Shown piece by piece: positions 6,645 through 12,482 of a stretch of 12,482 bases of DNA (position 1 is its first letter; each line of letters starts with the position of its first letter). The notes below the pieces were generated by a model. It saw only the letters and a list, made by a program, of their open reading frames with translations. It ran no database searches and was not told where the DNA came from. Where the stretch lies: the NCBI GenBank assembly GCA_019100305.1, contig JAHRHW010000091.1, forward strand, positions 1-12,482. The letters run 5' to 3'. A program made the position numbers and the translations under genes. This stretch comes from Candidatus Thiodiazotropha taylori (GTDB lineage Bacteria; Pseudomonadota; Gammaproteobacteria; Chromatiales; Chromatiaceae).

Positions 6645-9148
6645 ATAAAAAAGTCAAGCAACAGGCCACAGATGCGAATGAAAGCGTACGTACAGGCCTG
6701 AGTCTCGAATCCTTGAAAAAATCGTTTCAGGAGAATCTGTTTTTTTCCCTTGGACGTCCCTGGCATGCAGCCTCAGACCATGACCACTACATGGCTGCCG
6801 CCTACACTGTACGGGATAGAGTACTTCAACGCTGGGTCAATACCGCTAAACTTTATAAGGATGTCAACGCGCGTACCGTCTGCTATCTTTCGGCGGAATT
6901 TCTACTTGGTCCCCATCTCGGTAACAATCTCAATAATCTGAAAATCCTCGATATCGCTTATCAGGCCGCCGCGGAACTGGGGATCGATATGAATGCAATT
7001 CTCGAAGAGGAAGAGGAGCCGGGATTGGGTAATGGGGGCCTGGGCAGGTTGGCAGCTTGTTATCTCGACTCTCTTGCAACACTTCAGATACCTGCCATAG
7101 GTTACGGTATTCGTTACGAGTTTGGCATTTTCGATCAGGAGATCCGCGACGGCTGGCAAGTGGAGATCTCTGATCTATGGCTTCGCAACGGAAACCCATG
7201 GGAGTTGCCACGACCAAAGCTGCGTTTTCCGGTCATGCTCGGCGGGCATACCGAGCGCTATACCGACCAACATGGTGCACTCAAGATACGTTGGAATCCG
7301 GAACTCGTTGTTGACGGCGTCGCATACGATACCCCAATCCTCGGATATGCTGTCGAGAACGTCAATCTGCTGCGCCTTTGGCGATCACAGGCACCGCAAT
7401 CGTTTGACTTTCAGAGCTTTAATCAGGGTGACTACTATGGAGCGGTAGATTCTAAAGTTGCAGCTGAAAATATTACCAAGGTCCTTTATCCCAACGATGA
7501 ACCTGCTGTAGGTAAGGAGTTGCGTTTGAAGCAGCAGTACTTTTTCGTCTCCTGTTCATTGCAGGACATGATCCGTATTCATCTGAAAGACAGCGAAACC
7601 CTTGACACTTTTCACATTAAATTCTCTGCCCAACTCAATGACACACACCCTTCAATCGCGATACCTGAACTGATGCGTCTGCTGATTGATGAGCATGATA
7701 TGGAGTGGGAGCACGCTTGGGAGATTACGCGTAATACATTCGCCTACACAAACCACACCCTGCTGCCTGAAGCATTGGAAACCTGGCCTGTAGATCTGTT
7801 TGGCAACCTGTTGCCACGTCATCTGGAGATCGTCTATGAGATAAACAATCGGTTCCTCGATCAGGTGCGCACTCACTTTCTTGCCAACGACGAACGTATT
7901 TCCCGGATGTCGATCATCGGTGAGGGGCCAGTGCGTACCGTTCGCATGGCCAATCTCGCGACTGTAGGCAGCTTCGCAGTGAACGGTGTTGCGGCAATGC
8001 ACTCGGAGTTGGTCAAGAACACCATTCTGAAGGATTTTCATGAACTCTGGCCGGAAAAATTCCATAATGTAACCAATGGCATCACACCAAGACGTTTTGT
8101 TCAACTGAGCAATCCAGGACTGAACAGTATCATGAAGGAACTCGCGGGTGATGATTGGGCGAAAGAGATGAGCAGCCTGGAAAAGCTCGAGAAACTGGCA
8201 GATGATACAGCATTCCAGGAGAAATGGAGCGATGCCAAGCTCAATGCAAAACTGCTTTTAGCCCAACGTATCCAGAAACATACAGGGATTCAAGTCAATC
8301 CGCACTCACTATTTGATGTTCAGGTCAAACGCATACATGAGTATAAACGTCAACATCTGAATGTATTACACATCATCACACTCTACAACCGCCTCAAACA
8401 TAATCCGAACCTTGAAATATCACCCCGTACATTCATCTTCGGAGGCAAGGCAGCGCCAGGTTACTCGATGGCGAAATTGATTATCAAACTGATCAATTCT
8501 GTGGGAGATGTAATCAATAATGATCCCCAGATTGACGACCGCCTTCGCGTGGTATTTATGCCTGATTTTAATATCCAGAATGCCGAGCCGATCTATCCCG
8601 CAGCAGACCTCTCTGAACAAATATCTACAGCTGGCAAGGAAGCTTCAGGCACAGGAAATATGAAATTTTCATTCAATGGAGCCCTGACCATCGGTACACT
8701 TGATGGAGCCAACGTGGAGATTCGAGAGCAGGTCGGTGCGGAGAACTTCTTTCTGTTTGGCCTTAGCGAATCCGAGGTCTCCGAAACACTGGCCAATGGC
8801 TATAACCCATGGGATATCTACCATAGGGATGAAGAACTTCGCCACACGATCGATTTGCTGCAATCGGGTCTTTTCTCACATGGCGATACACAACTTTTCA
8901 AACCGCTTATTGATAATCTACTGCATCATGATCCCTTCCTACTGCTTGCCGACTACCGATCCTATGTCGATACACAGCAAAAGGTAGGTGAAGCGTTTCT
9001 CTCTCCCAACAGCTGGAGTAGGATGTCAATACTCAACGTTTCAAGAATGGGAATATTTTCCTCTGACCGATCGATAAGAGATTACTGTGAACGGATCTGG
9101 AAAGTGAAACCGACCCCGGTCAAGGCCAACGGCACACTGGCTAGGTAG
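6641..9148 (+). CDS. glgP: Glycogen/starch (alpha-glucan) phosphorylase
   Basis: This 835-residue GT35-family enzyme removes terminal glucose units from alpha-1,4-glucans with phosphate, giving glucose-1-phosphate. It is cytoplasmic and depends on pyridoxal phosphate. The family's blocks are all visible: CYLSAEFLLG, EEEPGLGNGGLGRLAACYLDS, YGIRYEFGIFDQ, LNDTHPSIAIPEL, NVTNGITPRR, VKRIHEYKRQ, IFGGKAAPGY, and the cofactor site EASGTGNMKFSFNG with the Schiff-base lysine at K675. The length is slightly above the common 800-820 residues, with a short extra N-terminus of about 20 charged residues and a basic C-terminal tail. The name glgP is used because the neighbours concern central carbon use; a maltodextrin-preferring (MalP) role cannot be excluded. 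It begins 64 bases after xfp, so it is probably in the same operon, supplying hexose phosphate that the phosphoketolase branch can consume. No clear terminator follows. Confidence 0.96.
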   Translation: MNKKVKQQATDANESVRTGLSLESLKKSFQENLFFSLGRPWHAASDHDHYMAAAYTVRDRVLQRWVNTAKLYKDVNARTVCYLSAEFLLGPHLGNNLNNLKILDIAYQAAAELGIDMNAILEEEEEPGLGNGGLGRLAACYLDSLATLQIPAIGYGIRYEFGIFDQEIRDGWQVEISDLWLRNGNPWELPRPKLRFPVMLGGHTERYTDQHGALKIRWNPELVVDGVAYDTPILGYAVENVNLLRLWRSQAPQSFDFQSFNQGDYYGAVDSKVAAENITKVLYPNDEPAVGKELRLKQQYFFVSCSLQDMIRIHLKDSETLDTFHIKFSAQLNDTHPSIAIPELMRLLIDEHDMEWEHAWEITRNTFAYTNHTLLPEALETWPVDLFGNLLPRHLEIVYEINNRFLDQVRTHFLANDERISRMSIIGEGPVRTVRMANLATVGSFAVNGVAAMHSELVKNTILKDFHELWPEKFHNVTNGITPRRFVQLSNPGLNSIMKELAGDDWAKEMSSLEKLEKLADDTAFQEKWSDAKLNAKLLLAQRIQKHTGIQVNPHSLFDVQVKRIHEYKRQHLNVLHIITLYNRLKHNPNLEISPRTFIFGGKAAPGYSMAKLIIKLINSVGDVINNDPQIDDRLRVVFMPDFNIQNAEPIYPAADLSEQISTAGKEASGTGNMKFSFNGALTIGTLDGANVEIREQVGAENFFLFGLSESEVSETLANGYNPWDIYHRDEELRHTIDLLQSGLFSHGDTQLFKPLIDNLLHHDPFLLLADYRSYVDTQQKVGEAFLSPNSWSRMSILNVSRMGIFSSDRSIRDYCERIWKVKPTPVKANGTLAR

Positions 9149-9182
9149 TGAACTGAGGAATGACCATCAACAACTACAGGTG

Positions 9183-9197
9183 ACTCCAGAGCGGAGT
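9183..9197 (+). repeat. Short hairpin after glgP
   Basis: ACTCC (9183-9187) and GGAGT (9193-9197) form a 5-base-pair stem with a 5-base loop, 34 bases after the glgP stop. No T run follows, so it is at best a weak 3' end structure for the operon message. Confidence 0.3.
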
Positions 9198-9237
9198 ACT
9201 GATAAATGGTGCCGAGCCCTGGAAGTCCCACTTAAAG

Positions 9238-9321
9238 CTGCTACTTAATTGGTTTGAGTGGATGTGCATATCGTAGCTGTAACAGGCCTAACCAATCTAA
9301 ACTCCAAAACTGTAGCAGTTT
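9238..9321 (+). repeat. Nested inverted repeats (structured element)
   Basis: Two inverted repeats are nested. CTGCTAC (9238-9244) pairs with GTAGCAG (9312-9318), and inside it ATTGGTT (9248-9254) pairs with AACCAAT (9290-9296). The gap between the two arms is 3 bases on the left and 15 on the right, so the fold would have a lopsided internal loop. A competing local hairpin uses the same right arm: AAACTG (9307-9312), loop TAG, CAGTTT (9316-9321). The element could be a structured RNA 3' region, a protein-binding site or a degenerate intergenic repeat. Confidence 0.35.
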
Positions 9322-9456
9322 GGTGATCCAGACCTGACAGATTGATGAAACTACCCTCGTTATCACCCTATTCCATCGCAAAGACCTGACCCAGCCAGGA
9401 AGACGCCTGATTCATACTCCACTTCTTTTTCATACGCTCGATTCTACAAACACCAT
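9245..9456 (-). other. Possible small coupled ORFs on the minus strand
   Basis: On the minus strand an 8-codon ORF (ATG at 9454-9456, product MVFVESSV, preceded by GAGG) ends in a TGA that overlaps the ATG (9431-9433) of a second ORF. The second encodes 21 residues (MKKKWSMNQASSWLGQVFAME) and ends in TAG at 9368-9370. The same frame then stays open for 40 more codons to TAA at 9245-9247, with a protein-like composition (LSGLDHQTATVLEFRLV). This could be an amber-broken small gene, but the lengths are short enough for chance. Confidence 0.15.
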
Positions 9457-9520
9457 TTTCTTTACCTCATAAAGCTCGATTTACATCAATTAATTGTGGT
9501 TAAAAACTGCACATCATTAT

Positions 9521-9554
9521 TTGACAATACATAAAAAATTCACGCAATATTAAT
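9521..9554 (+). promoter_or_regulatory. Candidate promoter of the PhoX-like gene
   Basis: TTGACA at 9521-9526 matches the sigma-70 -35 consensus exactly. The downstream -10 is less clear: CAATAT (9545-9550) is 18 bases away but weak, and TATTAA (9548-9553) is better but 21 bases away. The surrounding AT-rich DNA fits a promoter region. The leader would be about 100 bases. Confidence 0.35.
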
Positions 9555-9652
9555 AAATGGGTAACCAATAGTTAACTAAACAGATAGTAATTAATCGCAT
9601 CATTAAACTCCTGGGCACAAAAAGTTCTGTGTCAATGATCTAAAACAATTTC

Positions 9653-9657
9653 GGAGG
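9653..9657 (+). promoter_or_regulatory. Ribosome binding site of the PhoX-like gene
   Basis: GGAGG lies 5 bases before the ATG at 9663. It supports that start, which also places a complete signal peptide at the N-terminus. Confidence 0.8.
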
Positions 9658-9662
9658 CATTA

Positions 9663-11417
9663 ATGATTAACAAAACTACTCTGGGTTTTGCGATTGGCTT
9701 GACTCTACTTACCACTCACAATGCTGTTGCAGACGAGAGCATGGCCATGGGAGTCAATGGTTATCAAGTCTCAAAGCCAATCCTGACTGTTGGTGAAACC
9801 ATTTCTGACACCTCTGGCGCTTTCAATCCATCTGTAATGGGTGATTATACACCGCCTGGCGTACTGGATGGTCTGGGTGCCTATGAGTTGGATGATGAGA
9901 CAGTTCGTGTTTTTGCTAATCATGAGCTGTTACATTTCCGTGGATATGGCTATGAGGTGAGTGATGGTTCCGGCGGTTCGTTTTCTATGACAGGTGCCCG
10001 CGTCTCTTACATCGACATCGATAAAGAGTCTAAAATGATCGTGGATTCCGGTCTCGCCTATAACACCATATACGATGCTAATGGTGAGGTCGCTAAAGAT
10101 ATCAGCTTCCTGGCCAATGATTTGAGTGGCTTTAGCCGCTTCTGTTCAGCCCAACTGGTGGAAGCAGGACAGTTTGGTAAGAGCCGTCGCGGTTTTAAAA
10201 AGGGTCTTGAAGACACCATTTTCTTCACCGGCGAGGAAGACGGGGGCTTTTTCAACGCTGTAGGCGGCGCAGAGTGGGCGCTCGACGTTGAGACTGGTGA
10301 TCTGTGGCAGGTGCCCGACATGGGTCGCGGGGCATGGGAAAATATCACTGAGATCAAAACAGGTAATCGCAAGCAGGTTGCCTTCCTGCTCGCCGACGAT
10401 ACCTCACCTTTTGACTTTGATGGCGGTGAAGACGAAGCTGCGCCGCTCTATCTCTATGTCGGCGAGAAGGATCCTGAGGGTGACTTCCTCGCCCGTAACG
10501 GTTTGCGAGGCGGTAAGTTGTATGTCTGGGTATCCGATACCGGCGAAACCTCACCACTCGATTTCAATGGTAAAGGGTCTCTGAAAGGAACATGGGTTGA
10601 GATCGATAACTCTCCATCAGGTATACCTTCTGAAGATGGATCCACCGGCTATGACGAATATGGATATCCAACCCAAGGTAATCTTTGGCTTCAGGCTAAA
10701 GCTGTCGGTGCTTTTGGATTTTCACGCCCTGAAGATTTGGCCACAAATCCACGCAATGGACGCGAAGCAGTCCTGGCATCCACGGGGGTTGATACCTTTG
10801 CTGTCGATCCTGCAACCGGCAATGGTGCAGACACATTTGGTACTGTCTATAAAATCAAGACAAACATCAAAAAACTGACGGCTAAACTGACCATTCTCTA
10901 TGATGGTGATGCTGACCCAACCCGCGCACTGCGTTCACCGGATAATCTCGAATGGGCCGACGATGGCTACATCTATGTACAGGAAGATGAAGCAGAAGAG
11001 GATAGTCTCACCGGAGAACCGCTATTCGGGGAAGGCGCTGCGAATCCAAATGAAGCAGGCATTGTACGCTTACATCCGCGTAAAGGTAAAACCATGAGGG
11101 TAGCCAACATCGATCGAAGTGTTGTGCTTGATGGATCGATCCCTGTGCCATCTGATGCAGTAGACGTGGATGCCGGATTTGCCGGCGAATGGGAGAGCTC
11201 TGGTATTGTCGATGTGTCGGATCTGTTTGATGAAGACGAAGGTACGACCTTCCTGTTTTCTGTTCAAGCTCACGGCATAGAGGATCAGGATCAATTCAAT
11301 GCAGACTCAAGAATCGTGGACGGAGACCTGGTAGAAGGCGGCCAGCTTCTCTTTCTGACTCGGGACGATGAAGAAGAGGAAGAAGACGACGACAAAGATG
11401 ATGACGATAATAAATAG
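9663..11417 (+). CDS. Exported PhoX/DUF839-family protein, possible phosphatase
   Basis: This 584-residue protein starts with a Sec-type signal peptide: a Lys near the start, a hydrophobic core (LGFAIGLTLL) and AVA before a likely cut after residue 23. There is no twin-arginine motif, unlike the Tat-exported PhoX of Pseudomonas. The mature part looks like the DUF839/PhoX beta-propeller. It has VFANHE (N86-E88), FSRFCSA (C161), FTGEEDGG, ALDVETGDLWQVP, RPEDLATNPRNG (R355-D358) and SPDNLEWADDGYIYVQED. In characterised PhoX a Cys bridges the iron pair and acidic residues bind calcium; C161 is the only Cys here and fits that position by context (inference). The protein is very acidic throughout and ends in a tail of Asp and Glu (568-584). 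It stands alone, between a long gap and its own terminator. It may release phosphate from organic esters outside the cytoplasm, but many DUF839 proteins are uncharacterised. Confidence 0.82.
   Translation: MINKTTLGFAIGLTLLTTHNAVADESMAMGVNGYQVSKPILTVGETISDTSGAFNPSVMGDYTPPGVLDGLGAYELDDETVRVFANHELLHFRGYGYEVSDGSGGSFSMTGARVSYIDIDKESKMIVDSGLAYNTIYDANGEVAKDISFLANDLSGFSRFCSAQLVEAGQFGKSRRGFKKGLEDTIFFTGEEDGGFFNAVGGAEWALDVETGDLWQVPDMGRGAWENITEIKTGNRKQVAFLLADDTSPFDFDGGEDEAAPLYLYVGEKDPEGDFLARNGLRGGKLYVWVSDTGETSPLDFNGKGSLKGTWVEIDNSPSGIPSEDGSTGYDEYGYPTQGNLWLQAKAVGAFGFSRPEDLATNPRNGREAVLASTGVDTFAVDPATGNGADTFGTVYKIKTNIKKLTAKLTILYDGDADPTRALRSPDNLEWADDGYIYVQEDEAEEDSLTGEPLFGEGAANPNEAGIVRLHPRKGKTMRVANIDRSVVLDGSIPVPSDAVDVDAGFAGEWESSGIVDVSDLFDEDEGTTFLFSVQAHGIEDQDQFNADSRIVDGDLVEGGQLLFLTRDDEEEEEDDDKDDDDNK
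11364..11414 (+). repeat. GAN-codon low-complexity tract
   Basis: The last 17 sense codons of the PhoX-like gene are nearly all GAY or GAR, interrupted by Lys and Asn. They encode an Asp/Glu-rich tail. The purine-rich tract could change length by slippage, and on the minus strand it reads as a run of serines that is not a gene. Confidence 0.75.
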
Positions 11418-11447
11418 AGCAGACTAACGCTCGCACTCAAGTCAATT

Positions 11448-11479
11448 GCCCAGCCATTTTGGCTGGGCTTTTTTATTTT
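11448..11479 (+). terminator. Strong intrinsic terminator of the PhoX-like gene
   Basis: GCCCAGCC (11448-11455) and GGCTGGGC (11461-11468) form a perfect 8-base-pair stem with an ATTTT loop, followed by T6-A-T4. It lies 30 bases after the stop codon. Read from the minus strand the stem is followed by a mixed sequence, so it should work mainly for the plus-strand gene. Confidence 0.93.
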
Positions 11480-11534
11480 CCGATGTCTCAACAACCAGCA
11501 AACAGGCACGTCGATGTATCTGTGTTTGTAGCCG

Positions 11535-11557
11535 CTGATTCACTCACCAGGAATCAG
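11535..11557 (-). other. Weak hairpin overlapping the end of the CNNM gene
   Basis: CTGATTC (11535-11541) and GAATCAG (11551-11557) form a 7-base-pair stem with a 9-base loop that overlaps the stop codon of the minus-strand gene. No T run follows on that strand, so its role as a terminator is doubtful. Confidence 0.3.
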
Positions 11558-12482
11558 AGCTTTTCCACCTTGAGTTTGACAATGGCTCTTTCAGTCGTCT
11601 CTTCAACAGTGATACGCCATCCCGATTCATCAATACTCTCTCCCTTGATAGGTATGTGGCGTAGCCTTGCCTCAACAAATCCACCCAGCGTATGAAACTC
11701 AATTGAAGGGAGTTCGAAGTCCAACAGATCATTAACTTCAGAGACAGAAACCCGGGAATCGATCAGATAAGCACCATCACTGATCTTTTCATAGTGCCTT
11801 TTACGATTAGGCCGATACTCATCAAAGTCATATCCAACGTTGATTTCACCCACCACCTCCTCCAGAATATCCTCCATGGTAATGAGACCCACCGCCGATC
11901 CAAACTCATCAACAACGATAGCCATGTGATCATCCCGTTCTCGCAATACTGGTAACAACTCCTCAATTTTCTGCAAGGGTGAGACATAGAAAGCGGGGCG
12001 CATCATTTCGAGAAGTGAACGTTGACTGATCTCTTTCTCCATAAGATCCCATACCGTTAGCGTTACGATACCGACAACATTGGCAATATTGCCCTCGTAA
12101 ACTGGAAGCCGGTTGAATCCAAGCTCTCTTACTCGTTTGATTGCCTTGGCGGTTCCATGACTGCGGTTGACGGCAATGATATCAGCAAGTGGCACCATCA
12201 CCTCTGCCACTGTAGTGTCGGTAAAGCGTATTGCCCGTTTGATGCGGGCACGGTCGAACAGATCCACATTGCTACCGTGATCCGCCATCTCCACCAGGGT
12301 GCGCAGCTGCTCTCTGGTAATGAACAGACTCGGTTCACTGGGACGCCGTCCAGCCAAGCGGGCAGCAATTCGAGCTACCATGGAAAAAACCATGATCATC
12401 GGATACAGCAATGTCTTGAAGATACGTAACGGATAGACCACCAGAGGAGCCAGATTATCGGCTGATCCAGCTGACCATGTGG
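11554..12482 (-). CDS. CNNM/CorC-type CBS-domain membrane protein (5' end outside window)
   Basis: About 309 C-terminal residues are visible, ending at TGA 11554-11556. The GTG at 12439-12441 is not the true start, because the frame continues upstream to the window edge (TWSAGSADNLAPLVVYPLR). That upstream part, with the hydrophobic stretch KTLLYPMIMVFSMVARIAA, is the end of the membrane-embedded DUF21/CNNM domain. A linker with an acidic helix region follows, then a pair of CBS domains (starting near TVAEVMVPLADIIAV and ending in VVDEFGSAVGLITMEDILEEVVGEI). The C-terminal CorC_HlyC domain contains YLIDSRVSVSEVNDLL and FHTLGGFVEARL. The family includes TlyC/YfjD/CorB-type proteins linked to magnesium or cobalt efflux and, more recently, to polyamine export; older annotations call it hemolysin. 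The substrate cannot be decided from this part. It is convergent with the PhoX-like gene and appears unrelated to it. Confidence 0.93.
   Translation of the reverse strand, partial: TWSAGSADNLAPLVVYPLRIFKTLLYPMIMVFSMVARIAARLAGRRPSEPSLFITREQLRTLVEMADHGSNVDLFDRARIKRAIRFTDTTVAEVMVPLADIIAVNRSHGTAKAIKRVRELGFNRLPVYEGNIANVVGIVTLTVWDLMEKEISQRSLLEMMRPAFYVSPLQKIEELLPVLRERDDHMAIVVDEFGSAVGLITMEDILEEVVGEINVGYDFDEYRPNRKRHYEKISDGAYLIDSRVSVSEVNDLLDFELPSIEFHTLGGFVEARLRHIPIKGESIDESGWRITVEETTERAIVKLKVEKL

Larger units (their letters stand above)
9149..9662. other. Long intergenic region between glgP and the PhoX-like gene
   Basis: These 514 bases contain no convincing gene on the plus strand. The first half is of average composition and holds several inverted repeats (listed separately). 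The second half, from about 9470, is strongly AT-rich with short palindromes: CAATTAATTG at 9487-9496 and TAGTTAACTA at 9569-9578. It probably carries the promoter and operator of the PhoX-like gene. I looked for a PhoB box (paired CTGTCAT-type repeats) and saw none that fits. Confidence 0.6.

Noticed and set aside
7652..8104. 150-residue open frame on the minus strand inside glgP
   Set aside because: It lies wholly within a clear glycogen phosphorylase gene, shows no recognisable motif, and is explained as an antisense frame.
9149..9662. PhoB box before the PhoX-like gene
   Set aside because: Only partial matches such as TTGACA and CTGTGTCAA occur, without the paired 11-base spacing a Pho box needs.
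11291..11509. Serine-run open frame on the minus strand at the end of the PhoX-like gene
   Set aside because: The poly-serine is the complement of the GAN codons encoding the acidic tail, and the frame crosses the terminator.
12439..12441. GTG as the start of the minus-strand CNNM gene
   Set aside because: The frame continues to the window edge, and the residues before it still match the membrane domain, so the start is off-window.
1..12482. CRISPR array, tRNA, rRNA or mobile element
   Set aside because: No spaced repeats, cloverleaf-like sequence, rRNA-like stretch, transposase or integrase motif was found on either strand.

Overview
The window reads as a chromosomal segment of a gammaproteobacterium. 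The evidence for this is the type of genes present: a FIST sensor next to a GGDEF/EAL protein, an Xfp/AckA pair next to a glycogen phosphorylase, and a CNNM/CorC-family membrane protein. Base composition is moderate, with AT-rich gaps. A sulfur-oxidising or other metabolically flexible marine lineage would fit, but no marker here fixes the taxon. Both ends cut through genes. I see no rRNA, tRNA, CRISPR array, insertion sequence or phage gene.

Layout. (1) Positions 1-2450, plus strand: the 3' end of a FIST-domain sensor gene, overlapping by one base a gene for a 612-residue protein with an N-terminal sensory region, a degenerate GGDEF domain and an intact-looking EAL domain. This is a c-di-GMP signalling pair. 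(2) 2451-2925: an AT-rich gap with a possible decayed small membrane-protein gene on the minus strand. (3) 2926-9148, plus strand: ackA, xfp and glgP, with gaps of only 45 and 64 bases, forming a likely operon. (4) 9149-9662: a second long gap with inverted repeats and the likely promoter region of the next gene. (5) 9663-11417, plus strand: an exported PhoX/DUF839-family protein with a Sec-type signal peptide and a very acidic C-terminal tail, followed by a strong intrinsic terminator at 11448-11479. (6) 11554-12482, minus strand: a CNNM/CorC-type membrane protein with CBS pair and CorC_HlyC domain, whose 5' end lies beyond the window.

How the genes fit together. The central three genes make a coherent pathway. 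Glycogen phosphorylase releases glucose-1-phosphate from glycogen without spending ATP. After conversion to fructose-6-phosphate or xylulose-5-phosphate by enzymes encoded elsewhere, phosphoketolase (Xfp) cleaves these with phosphate to acetyl-phosphate plus erythrose-4-phosphate or glyceraldehyde-3-phosphate. Acetate kinase then turns acetyl-phosphate into acetate and ATP. The cassette therefore looks like a route from stored glycogen to acetate and ATP that does not need oxygen. All three enzymes keep their signature motifs.

I did not find a clearly undescribed system. The points most worth a second look are the glycogen-to-acetate operon, the coupled FIST / degenerate-GGDEF-EAL pair, and the Sec-exported PhoX-like protein with one cysteine and an acidic tail.
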